64,000 bases of DNA, from NCBI RefSeq assembly GCF_026914265.1, contig NC_069124.1, positions 74,710,765-74,774,764 on the forward strand. Reading direction: 5' to 3'. Both the position numbers and the translations under genes were made by a program. Below, piece by piece: positions 46,771-58,588 of this stretch. Each line of letters opens with the position of its first letter. Position 1 is the stretch's first letter. The notes beneath the pieces are model-generated. The model did no database searches. It was not told where the DNA came from and saw only the letters and a list, made by a program, of their open reading frames with translations. This stretch comes from Mya arenaria. Its lineage: Eukaryota; Mollusca; Bivalvia; Myida; Myidae.

Positions 46771-49700
46771 ATGGGAGGGATTAGAGTGTTGTGTTCATCT
46801 TTGTGTATTTTGATGTCATGTAAGTATCTTTGACTTTTTGTCCATGTGTCAGTACAGTATATTAATTAGTTATTCTAATGGTTGTAGTCCAAATAATTGT
46901 ACGTTGTTTTATACGATTTTTGATATTGCAAATAATCCCGTATAACACGTCTATTATTTTAGACTGGGGGCGGGGGACTGAAATCTATGAATAAAAGCCC
47001 AGACATTGTACATAACTCTTCCGAGCTCTTAATTTTGTATGATGAATCATTCTCATCTCATTCTCCGTTTATAGTTTATTTAATGAACACTCTATCTATC
47101 CTGTAGGATATGTTGTTTCTTCCATAATGTATAATTGTATTGAGCTTTAAAAAGTTATAAATGTCATGCAAAACAAGAATTGACTCTACAGCCTGGTTCA
47201 ACTATAAGTGTATGTGTATCTGTATTATATTATAAATGTCTCATTGTCAAAACTGTCATTAAATATGAATTATGCTGATTTTTGCCTGTCTCTGAGAACA
47301 AAAAAGGTAGCTTTGGTGAAAAGTTAAAACAGCAACAACATTTTGTTCGGATTAGCCGACCATACATACGAAATTGACGCCGACCCTACCATTTTTATAG
47401 TCAGTTGGATTTATATATGTATATAAATTGAGCCATAATATGGAGTCCGGGAATTTGCGTTACATCACAAACACTGTGGTGTCCTCTTTTTTAATATTTG
47501 CGTTTGTCAAATTTTATGCTGTATTAGGATAGAACAATATCTAAAGCAATTATATTTGAAATGGCATAACACTTCTAGCTTTAAATACAAAGTAATGTGG
47601 ATTTTAAGTTTTATTGTTAGTAACACTGGACACCATATTACAAAGCATTCTTATGAAGTCCAGTTGATTGTTTTCACTTATTTAGACCACTTACATCAAT
47701 CAATAGCTTTATTTGAATTGCTTTAAATACAGAATCATGTATTTAGTTAAATATTTAGCAGTTTGTTACCTAGTTGAAGATTGATGTAACAAGACACAAA
47801 GTGAGATGTAACTGGACACAATTTGTGTAACAGGACACCAAAAACTGCACAAATTGTGTAACAGGACACCAAAAACTGCACAAATTGTGTAACAGGACAC
47901 CAAAATCCACACTGGTGTCTTTGTTATGCACAAACAAAGTTGGAGTAATCACAATGCATCTCTATTTTGGAAATAAAAGAGTCATTTGGTGAAGAGTGAT
48001 CTAAAGGCTAATTATTCAAAATAGATTAAGTATTATTGAAAAAAGTCTGGTATACATTGCTGAAAAGCTTAGTAACCTGGCTAAATATTTGTTTATGGCT
48101 TTTATTTACAAAAAAATAAATCGGTTGAGTATCTTATCAGCTACTCATTTGGTGTTGGTTTTAATAAAAAATGACAATTTACTCAAGGATATTGAGACTA
48201 ATAATTATAGATTAAGACAAAGATAATGTGTAAGGAAACTTCTAATGAGTGGGTTTTATCCACAGCCTAGGAGGTAAAGTGAAGCATGATCTGCCTTGAA
48301 CAAATACAATTTTAAGACAAGTACTGTCAACTTGGTGCACCAGTCAATTGTTCCCCCCCCCAGGTTTAGGGGAATACTGGGGTTAACCCGGGGAAATGGG
48401 CCGTGTTTTACCTATCAGGTGGCCCTGCAGTGCTGGGTGAATGCGGTGGTTTTATCATCGCTTAAAATATAGAGGGGAATGGACCTTACCTAGAGTCCCT
48501 GGGGTGTGGGGGCATTTGGCAGGGATTTTGCCATTGGATCGTCCGCGCAGGGTGGGGATTTTAGCCGGGGTTGCATACTGAAAGTCAAAGTCCCCACTAT
48601 TCGCCAGACCTGGGTGGGCCGTGGTTACAATTGTCCGGTGCATATCCACATGAACGTTGTACTGGTACTCTAACAATTGAGCTTACTGCGTGGATAGTCA
48701 CCGCCCCACCCCAACCCCACAGAACTGTTTACACAAAAAAAATCTGCAGCCCAAACCCAATAATGCTGAAGTAAAGGCATGCATAGATTTCAGCTGGTAA
48801 AGCTGACTCGGTGCCAAGCTCACACCCATCCTACCACGACCCACAAAACTCTGCACAAGGCAATCAATGATTTTACAGAATAGTAATGTTGTTTTAATGG
48901 CAAGGGATGGTGTGAAAAATAACACGGCAAAGTATGAATTAAAACTTACATTTCATAGGGTACTCTTATAACTGTTGAGAAAATGTTGACATTTAGTCCA
49001 TGCATGCATTTAATCCGATGTAATGATTCATGCATGCCATGAACCGTATGATCATTTCAATGACTGTCAAGTACATTTTCTGTGTGCTCACGATTTTTCT
49101 AGAGGAAATAGAGTGCTTCAACTATAAGGAAACATCTAAATATTCATAAAACGAACATTCTTTGAGGTTACAATAAATATTTTCTCTTAAACAAGCACAT
49201 TTAATTTAACACAATCCATTTCCTTGTTGTTACAATGAGCCTTCTTTACGCGGATTGAAACGGTGTTAATCGCCGGCAGCCGCATCGCACTTTCGTATAT
49301 CCTTACTACTATTTACGAGGTCTATCTCGAAGCTTGCCGGAGATGGCCGAGTTGTTACGATTGGTTACTAATATAAAAATAATGCGACGTAACAAAAAAG
49401 ACACAACTTTCGCACCCGATAGTTGACTTCCCTGTCATTATAATCCGACGTTTTCCAGAACCACCTGTTTACGACATTATCAAAGTTCACGATCGATCAC
49501 GTTGTTATCATGCTGCGCGAAGATGCATCGATGTCAAGGTCATGAGTTATAATGCTTTTTTCTGTGACGTAACAAGGTGGACACATTTGGTTACGTCGCA
49601 TTACATGGTTTTATTTTGGAAAATAATAGTATTACCGCTGCTGAAATAAAACTGAAATTAGTAAATACAAATAAAATGTCCACGTTTTTATTTCACACAA

Positions 49701-52700
49701 ATAAGCCTACAAGGATTACATAAAAAGAAATCACATTTAGTTTGTATTTTGAACAACCCCTCCTGAAAATGTCCGCACAGGACACCTGGAAAATGGATGA
49801 TAAATGTATGATTTAAATGAAGTAACAGTTGCTTGAAAGGTCAACATCATATCAATAAAGACAGTTATTTGTCTTGAAAATTTTCTTTAATTTTACAAAT
49901 CTGTATATCACATGTATTTCTCCAGATACATACGATTAAACTGAAATTTCTGTGATGTAACGCAAAATCCCGGACTCCATATTATGGCTCATTTATGTGT
50001 CTAAATATGTAGTTTAAAACCTTCAAAACTTTTTAAATAATAGTAAATACACAGAAGCTTACTTTACCACAAATCTCCAAGGATGGGAATGACGTTCTTG
50101 CCTAAAGCCTAATACAAAAAAATGAATTAAAAAAATGAAAATCCTGCCTACCCTACCTATTTTTGAAAAAGATGTTACCCTAACTAAACCATTTTTTGAG
50201 GCCTGATGGACTGATCCAATAATAAACGATATACAAGACTAGGAGCTTTGTGTTTGCGATCGTTCAATCGAATAATGAACGGTCTTACATTACAATCACA
50301 GAGCTTGCCTTCGTCAACGTGTGTGTTAAATATGTATAGGATAGATCACGAGTATGATATGGATTTTATCAGCGAGCGTAGCGTACCGATACCATACATT
50401 TGTATGAGAAAAATGTCAGGAAAGCACAGGAAACAAACATTTCTGTAGTATTAAGATCGTCCTTGTAACATAAGTAGGTGAACGATTTGCACGAGATTTA
50501 CCAGTTGAAATATCCGAAAGAAAAACAGTTGTGTGTGAGATTTATCAAACACTTTTGCAGGCCTATGATTGGCCGGCTGGAGGTAACTGTGGTCTAATGT
50601 TTTGATCTTGTATTTAAATTTCCCGTCATTCATTGTCATAGCGTGATTGCCAGATAATGATTAGCGTGAAGTGGCCCGTCTTTTGGCGCATGTGAGTTTG
50701 GTGTGTGGTCACCAAGCCGTACTAGTGTGTTTATACCGTTCCGGTTACTCAGGCCAATTCTCCCCTCAACACAAGACACTCTCACGCCAACAATCGTTTT
50801 AAAATAAATATTAAAGTGTAAAAGTTGTTTCAGTTTGACAACACAGGACAATTCTCATAATCCAGATATAAACTATTGCTACCAACGCTTCTAGTATTAA
50901 TTAGAATCGTGATGATAATAAATCTCACTATCGATAAAGTCAGGCCTTAATACATGATCTGAACATCGTATAAATCATTTACAACAGACAGTATGTGTAC
51001 AGATTGAATATCCATTTCCGCATGCATTTCATGGCCGTGTAAGGTCTTTGTGTGCAACATCTTGCGTGTTAGGCCGCGCCAAGTTGATTCGTTCGAAGAA
51101 TTTACCGCACTTGTTTTTCAGAAAATGAAACTGAATATTTTAACTTTTTTAACGATCTCACTGGATTCTCCGCTCAATAAGACTAAGTAGAAGAAAAAAA
51201 TACCGCCAAATGACGCTTTCGTAACACATATAAAACAATGCTAAAACATGTTATTTTTTCTGTGTGGTAACTTCCTTTAAGCCTTACTTTCCTTTTACGT
51301 ACGATGAGTGAGGGTGAACGCATACTCTAGTTGTTTTTTTCAGGATTAACAGTATTAATTCCAAAAAATACAGGAACACAGTTATTTCGCCTTCCACATG
51401 CTACCGTGTTGAAAAACGCCTTTATTTGTATTTACTCTCTCACTCTTTATTTCGACCGTATCTAGAGACGACTTTGATCCGGTGAATGTGGTCGAGGTTG
51501 TATCATAAAAGAATTACCTGCGCCTCAATTTCAGAAAATCGGGATCAAATGTTGATTTTCCGAAAATTGTTCGAGGTGAGGCAGTGTATGATAAAACCTT
51601 TTGTACATGTTCAGCCAATGGAACGGCATATGACTGTGTTAAGTACTACACTTTATTGTTCTAGAATGTTTTCAGGCTCCCTGTCCATTAGGCCAAAAAT
51701 AAAGTGGTTGGTTTAGGGTTACATCCTTTAAAAAAAAACAAGTAGGGTAGGTATTTTTTTTCCATTTTATTTTTAGACTATCTGCGCATGCGCGCAGGTA
51801 GTCTTAAGACCGCAAACACCAAAGAACTACTTCTATTCATGTCGTTTTAACCCATTTTTTGTCTCAATGCGCTATGTTTAGCAGGATGACGTCGAAACCA
51901 TAAAAATAGATTAGTTGTATTGCAGTCCGAGTAAGAGTTCTTGCTTGTTCGGCTATTTCCGCGCTGTATTTCTGTATCCCGGCGTTTTATCTTTAGCAGA
52001 ATATAACTATTTTTAGATCGCTATATTTATCAGATTAATGTGGGTCAAAATAATGGAGGCTCTGGTAGGAAGGCTACATAATGATATTCACTCTGCGTTT
52101 AGCCCAAGATGTTCCAGATATTACAGATATTATTACCGACCGCAAGTGTCCAATCGCCTGCAGGGTTTGTTATTTTAACCTGACGTGACCCAGAAGCACG
52201 CTTATTTGTAATGGTGCATTTCTTATATTACTTTTATGAGATAAGAAACAAAAATGATCGTCTGAGTGTCAAAATAGTTGTATCTCAGGTTTCGCGTTGC
52301 TAATGCTTCAAATACTATGATTTGCCTGCTAAACAATAACAAAATACTATTCATTCTATGATGTTTAGGCGTTTATATTATTAATATGATGTTTTATTTT
52401 TTTGCATAAAAGCTTTGTTCCGGTGTATTCTTGGCATAGCTTTAGACATTAGGCTTTCGATTTATATTAGCACACATGCCCTGATACGACAGTGAGTTAT
52501 GCATACGTTTGGTGAAGCAAAGTAGTTCGGAAAAAAAACCTGTAAAACATCCAAAGAGTGCGACGCATTCATAACAGCACTAGTACTATTTCTTCAAAGA
52601 TACTGACATAAAACAAAAATAACAATCATACTCTCATTTTTAGAACAGACAATTTCCGATAATCTAAAAATAGTTTCAACTACATTAACTGACCTATATT

Positions 52701-55359
52701 CTGAACATAGTTTCTACATACATTTACTGGCCACATGTTTGTCCTCACCGCGGGAAAACGACCATCTGATAAGCTCTGCATTTTGAAAGGAATTATTGCT
52801 AAAATTGTTCGTAAAATAAAATCATTTTCCAAACAATTAAAACGTTTATGTTCATAAAACTTGCCTAACGTATGATTTCTAATAAAAGTACCGAAAAAAA
52901 ACTTTAGAAGCGATTGAAAGAGGGATGCATTGTAACTTTTAATACATGAGGATTGGGGATACGTTGACTGAAGTGATAAGCTATGCACTTTGAATGGAAT
53001 TATTGCTGAAGTTGATTTTAAACAAATGGTCATAAATTTTTAGAAATAAATACTTTTTACCAGGCGAAAACAGGTTCCAAAACACCTATTTTTTCTGATT
53101 TTTGGCCGCCATCTTGCAGCTCAGACGCTGATATCGAAACGGTTTACTACATATGCAGTGCAACATAATTAGACTGGCCCTATGACCAAGGTTGTGCGCT
53201 GAATACACGACCATCTATAATTATAATGAATTAATTAATTACTGGCTATATACAGCTTAAGTGGTCACCAGGTTAAGCGATAAATATAAAAAAATGACTT
53301 GCCCATTTAGAAGTTAGTATACACAAGGAAAAGGGGACCTTTAAAAGTTAAAGGTTGTTAGTAAGTACTTATAATAATAATAAAACGTTATGCGACTGTG
53401 TAGCATCAAACCATTCGTGTGTTAAGTACATACTACGGCCTTAAAAACATTCGGTTCGGGTAACCGAAATAGGCACCGACTCTACCGTTTCATAGTCAGT
53501 TTGTGTTTATATGTATATTAAAACCTTTAGATCTGTTTAGTCACTGGCATTTGAATAAAATAAATATTGCTCATCAACATGTGAAACTGGGCCAGACAAT
53601 ACTGAAATTTGACAAGAATAAAAATAGACGGAAGTGAACTTGTGTTAAACAACAAATGTGAATATTCTGTTCGTATGAAGTCTCTTCTATCAGTCCAGTC
53701 ATTTACTGTTAAATATGCCAATTAAATCACACTGAGTCTGTTTCATATGAAAGTGTTTCACGAAATCCGATCACGTGTTTTGATGTGGTTAATGATAGTC
53801 CGTTGTTGTACAGGCTGGGGCGTGTTTGGTTACCAATGTTGCAAGAGTTACACGGACCTGAGCGGCACGTACCACTCCTCCATGCTGTGCGAGGACTACT
53901 GCTGTATGGACATCGCCCTCCAGTATAGGGTGTGCTGCAGCGAATCCTGGCGCCAGGTCCCCTCCTCTCAACGTGACCAAGAGTCCTGCACGGAGAACTG
54001 GATCGCCGAACACATGTAAGTATACTGCACTGAATACATAATTACATCGATGTTTTAAAATACTGATAAAGTGCTTCATTAAAAAACGTTTGGTATGCAT
54101 CAAACAATTGGGAAAAGTGTACGTATTTGTGAAAACATTAAATTGTGTGTTAAAAAAACATAAAGAACATTGAATGCTTTATTTGTAAATGTTCGGGTTT
54201 CTACTTAAAAAACATTGTTAGAGAACTGTATAATGATTATCATGTGTAGTGATCGTCCATTCCAAATAGAAATGCAATTAAAATATTAGTTTTTAACCAC
54301 TTATATCATGGATTTTTATCGATACATACTAGCAGGGTGGCTTTATCACCTTTGTTCATTGGGTCGTTGTTTTCATGAATATAAATTTTGCTTGCATACA
54401 AATAACATAATTTAAACTGAACATTTGTAGCTGGGTGCCGATCGTGTCCGGGTTGGTGTTGCTGGGCCTGATTGTGTTGTGCTGCTGCTGCTGTTGTGGC
54501 TGGTGCTGCTGTCGGAGGGATCGCACCGTAATTGTGCAATCCCCGGGAGCCCCTCGTGAGTACATTGCTGTAGTCGATCATAGAAAAATGACCAGTCTGG
54601 CTCTTAGGACAAAGCTATTTAATAAAGATAGGCCATTATGTTTATATTATTTGAAATCCGTGTAATAATAAATTGAAATATCAAAATACGCCGCACTTAG
54701 TTGACCCACTAGCTCCGCCCTTTGTTCGTGTAGGCAAGTGGTTATTTTGGCGCGAAAATGAAAACGCCCAGGCGTAAGCTTAATTAAATGAGTGTCGGGC
54801 AATGGTAAATTGTCGCGAGTTGTGAAATTGTTATAAAATAAAATAAAATCGATTGACGTTTGTACAAAACTTTAGAAGTACCGAAACATCAACTTTTGTT
54901 TAATATTTTCCGTGTAAACATCAATAAAGGATGTTTACTTTTAAAGATATGTCCGTGTTGCATTTAATAGCACAAAGAACACCGCATTCCTGTAATTCAA
55001 TACCCCTCTATTAGAACCCCTCTACTGTATTATGTACACTATTATTTCATGCACCGTATTTCATTTTTAAGGCCTTGTAACTGAAGCGGTTTATGAATAG
55101 CTTACCTGACTTTCAACAATAAACAATGAATCGCTGACAGTGAATATATGACAAATAAAACATTCTTAACATGTGAAATATTTTAACAAGTAATACATAG
55201 TGTATTGTACGATAACATGTACGTTATGGTCGTTTGTCACTGAATCACCATGTTGTAGTTCAATACAGCTGCTCAATAATAAGTACGTTTTATCATGCAG
55301 AAACGAGCGTTGTGATGGCCAGCCAGACCAATATGATGCACGCCGGATATAACCAGTAG
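46771..55359 (+). CDS. Shisa/CYYR1-like single-pass membrane protein, copy B (intact, 144 aa)
   Basis: Exons 46771-46819, 53814-54015, 54431-54555 and 55301-55359; every intron is GT-AG and the phases join to 145 codons with the stop. A signal peptide (MGGIRVLCSSLCILMS) precedes a nine-cysteine ectodomain (CWGVFGYQCCKSYTD; EDYCCMD; YRVCCSE; one more Cys before NWIAEH). Then come a membrane helix (VPIVSGLVLLGLIVL) and a dense Cys cluster with CCCRRDR, as in palmitoylated membrane proteins, and a short tail ending HAGYNQ. The order signal, Cys-rich ectodomain with paired cysteines, membrane helix and short cytosolic tail is that of the Shisa-like superfamily, which act as membrane adaptors. Paired with the neighbouring copy A. 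The family call is by pattern; the ligand or partner is unknown. Confidence 0.8.
47819..47912. repeat. 31-bp tandem repeat, three copies
   Basis: Three near-identical units containing GTGTAACAGGACACC, inside the 2.56 kb element. Confidence 0.85.
48336..48642. mobile_element. Harbinger-like MITE, copy 3
   Basis: Starts TGCACCAGTCAATTGTTCCC and ends GTTACAATTGTCCGGTGCA. It shares the internal text (AATGCGGTGGTTTT; ACTGAAAGTCAAAGTCCC) with the copies near 57.5 and 58.3 kb. Inserted within the 2.56 kb element. Confidence 0.8.
51775..52990. other. Copy B-specific segment within intron 1
   Basis: This stretch interrupts the homology to copy A. It begins with a near-palindrome, GACTATCTGCGCATGCGCGC followed by AGGTAGTC, and TTTTTAGA-type text recurs in inverted form near 52,660. 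It could be another non-autonomous insertion, but the right boundary is unclear. Confidence 0.35.
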
Positions 55360-55689
55360 AACCACTTCCGGTCAGAACACGCGATAACCATCTTCACAAG
55401 CGCCTTATATGAAGCATTCCGACAATTGGTTGGATAGGAACATGTACATACTGATAACAATAATTATGTGTGTGAGGACTTGACAATTTCGTATTTCTTT
55501 GTGTTCTCGATGTTGGCTTTGTAAGAACAGTTTTCTTATCAGCTGGGACATTTAGGTGAGGACAGTCAAGTTGTAACTTTAATTGATTCGTTCGTTTTTA
55601 TGGGGCTGTTATCATCTCAATGTTATCATGGTTTGGTGTTTAATGGAACGACATCGTAATATTAACCTTACACATTGCATATCATCACA

Positions 55690-55850
55690 ATGTTTTCGTA
55701 TGACAAGGAAACTAGCCGTCCGTTTTACAAAGAAACTAGCCGTTCGTTTTACAAGGAAACTAGCCGTTCGTTTTACAAGGAAACTAGCCGTTCGTTTATG
55801 ACAAAGAAACTACCCTTTAATGTGACAAAGAAACAATCCTTCAGTGTATT
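55690..55850. repeat. 24-bp minisatellite after copy B, about 6 units
   Basis: Units of the form CGTTTTACAAGGAAACTAGC with a short remainder; the homologue of the 12-unit array behind copy A. Confidence 0.9.
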
Positions 55851-55910
55851 GTTGTTGTTTTTGTCGGCAGTTTACTTTTATTATTTTGCCTTTAATATGC
55901 TCCGCTGAAT

Positions 55911-57454
55911 ATTGTCCACTTAGAAATTCTCACTGGAGGTTTTTCAAAGACTGCTTATGGGTGCTTACGAAAAAAATCAATTGAATATCGTCACGGGTAG
56001 ACGGAGTGTACTTTGTTTTTACCAACAAGCATTGATGTTATTATGCCATTGTCTCTTATTACTTAAATAATTATCAACACTTAAGTATCATCTCAATAAT
56101 ACATTAATTTTGGAGAGTGTGTGCGCGTGTGTGTGCGATGAAATAATCCTGTATGTACGTGTATGTCATAAATATCAAGCGGCAATAACTTTGCCTAACC
56201 CATTACAATGTAAACTATCTGTAGTTACTTCTCTTATGAAGTCAATAAACCGTCTTGAATATATCAGAGTTGTTACTATTTATGTCCAATAATGCTTTTT
56301 GGACTAGGGCACTTGTGGCCTAGTTCATAGCCATAACCGCGATGTCTGCATTTTCAAGCCGCATCTGAGGGTTCACTGACGTAATGTATTCCTACGCTGT
56401 ATTTTGATTGGATTGCCGTTAGCGAATTTGAATAATCAAAGTAGTACCAGAACTGATTACAATCACAACATCCAATAAAAATAGTTCTCCTAACAATTCA
56501 AGCTAACTGTATGTTCTTTTAATGAAGCACAATAAATGCATACGTAGCGAGTGAGTTAATCGGGTTAACCACATGAATTTTCTTGCATCAGCTAACCGTG
56601 GTGCCCATCGCGCATTCGAAATGTCTTGTGAATTCATACGTATTAAAAGCGAATAAAGCGTGCGGTCTAAGTAGAAAACAACCAGGAAAGTTGGTTTAAA
56701 AAAAGTAGTGTTATCCTTTGTATACAATGTTGGTATTCCGAAGTCGGCCACTGATCTTTTTTTTCGACATAATTTGCATGTTTCCGTGATATTTTCATTT
56801 CGATACAAAGTTTTTTAACTAATCATCGCATGGCGCTTAACAATTTTTTAAATACAACATGATTTTTGGTATTTATTGTTCAAATACAATTAATGTTAAC
56901 TAAACACCATATGCCGCGTACCTGTATATATTTTTGAGGAAAAGTAAATCAGGTTACCAGTCTACTTATTGACCTCAAAATTTACTCTGATCAGAGCGGC
57001 CGAATGATTCAGACATGTATGTTATCACTACTTCCGGATGTTGATGATGTGAATTTCATAGTGTTTTACTGAGGAAATTTATCAATAAAGCCGCCATTGA
57101 ATGATAACCACCATCAAACGGATTTATTTTCATCTTACCGTGGGTAGCATTTTTAATTTGACACGTTAATTTTCAAGCAATACAAGTTCGTTTGAAAAAA
57201 AATCATGTGATTTCAATTTTGCAAAATGGAGATAAAAAATATCAAATATGCGCATACTTATTTATGAAGTTTCATTCTAAATGAAGCCAAATGTATGGAT
57301 ATGTGCACAGCATCTGTGAATAAGATGATTGTTTACCTATGTGCATAGAAAAATCTTGGAGCCACTCTCAGTGTAAGTACATGACATTGTGATAAACCAT
57401 CGCCATTGATAAAACAATCTTGCATGCTCAATTTTGATTTCCTCTCTTATATAA
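55911..57454. other. Intergenic, nothing recognised
   Basis: The homology to copy A ends at the left border. Only short spurious frames beyond. Confidence 0.5.
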
Positions 57455-57841
57455 TGCACCAGTCAATTGTTACCACAGCCCCCTCGGGGATATACCAGGG
57501 AAAAGGGCTGTGTTTTTACCTTTCAGGTGCCCTCGTAGCTAAAGAACTTCAGCGAACACATTATATATTACCTTTTTGGACGTGTTGTAAACATCAAAAA
57601 AATAAATATCAACATTACAGTTATGGAAGCCAGAACTGGTGTCCTCGCAATGCTGGGTGATTGCGGTGGTTTTGTCTTCCCTCAAAATATATCAGGAAAT
57701 TGCTCTTACCTTAGATCCCCGGGGTGTGGGGTTATTCACGGGATTTACCACCAGTTCGTTCTCGCAGGGCAGGGATTTTACCGGAGATTTGCTGGATGGA
57801 AATCCGGGGGGGGGGGAGGGGGGTTACAATTGTCTGGTGCA
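57455..57841. mobile_element. Harbinger-like MITE, copy 4, carrying a younger insertion
   Basis: Starts TGCACCAGTCAATTGTTACC and ends GGTTACAATTGTCTGGTGCA. It is longer than the other copies because a 102-bp repeat sits inside it. Confidence 0.8.
57536..57637. repeat. Short dispersed repeat, copy 2, nested
   Basis: Nearly identical to 10,638-10,747. Flanked by GGTGCCCTCG and GGTGTCCTCG, a 10-bp target duplication with one mismatch. This fixes its exact ends. Confidence 0.8.
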
Positions 57842-58292
57842 TACTTTACAAGTTTTTTTTCTGAAGACGCTTTGTGCTCACTTTTTGTTTTCTAGCCAAG
57901 AATGAAAATCAAAAATCAGTCAGAGATACAGTATGGTGATGCATTGTTGTTGATAGATCAATATAAATTTGTGAAATATTTGAGGGAAAGGTATTTGGTT
58001 AAATAATTTACAAGTGTAACTTTTGAGTTTTATTTAACAATGCAGTGTCGAAAATTGTGGAGATATAATTGAATTTGTATTAATTAATCAGTTGACTTGT
58101 GGCGTTTAGGGAACAAAATCAAAATATTCAATAAAGATCCCTTATGTTGTGGAATAGTAAAGTAATGAAGATTTAATCTCACAACAGTCTTTCTCAAATG
58201 CTGTCAAGGCTTTTTTTCCTTAGGAATATCTAACCTCGCGATGTCAGAATAGAAATCATCTTGGCATGAGCTTGGATCACTATGTATCATTA
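57842..58292. other. Spacer, nothing recognised
   Basis: No supported feature. Confidence 0.5.
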
Positions 58293-58588
58293 TCCACCAG
58301 TCAATTGTTACCACGGCTCTCACATCCGGGGGTATACCGGGGATAGCCGGCGAAATGGGCCATGTTTTTACCTTTCAGGTGGCCCCGAAGTGCAAGGTCT
58401 TCCCGGAAAATACAGTGACCAGTGTGGATGGGGCTTAACCTAATGTCCCTTGGGTTCGGGGCATTTGGTGGGGACTTTACCATCAGATTATCTGCGCAGG
58501 TCGGGGATTTTAGCTGGGGTTGGCTGGACCGAAAGTAAAAGTCCCCGCTATTCCGGGGGCGGGGCCATGGTTACAATTGACTGATGCA
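58293..58588. mobile_element. Harbinger-like MITE, copy 5
   Basis: Ends CCACCAGTCAATTGTTACC and GTTACAATTGACTGATGCA, flanked by TTA on both sides. GC-rich interior shared with copies 3 and 4. Confidence 0.8.

Larger units (their letters stand above)
47429..49990. mobile_element. 2.56 kb DNA element with 40-bp terminal inverted repeats
   Basis: Both ends carry GAGCCATAATATGGAGTCCG followed by GGATTTTGCGTTACATCACA or a one-mismatch version, in opposite orientation. Copy A has the unoccupied site near 34,365. The interior holds a short minisatellite (47,819-47,912) and a Harbinger-like MITE (48,336-48,642). I see no transposase, so it is non-autonomous. The target duplication is short or absent (at most about 2 bp by comparison with copy A). 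Confidence 0.8.
47343..50207. mobile_element. GGTTCGGGT-family MITE in copy B intron 1, split by a larger insertion
   Basis: Left-side text (CCGACCCTACCATTTTTATA) is at 47,380 and right-side text (CTGCCTACCCTACCT, then CTAAACCATTTTTTGAGGCC) at 50,145-50,207. The 2.56 kb element at 47,429-49,990 separates them. Confidence 0.65.
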
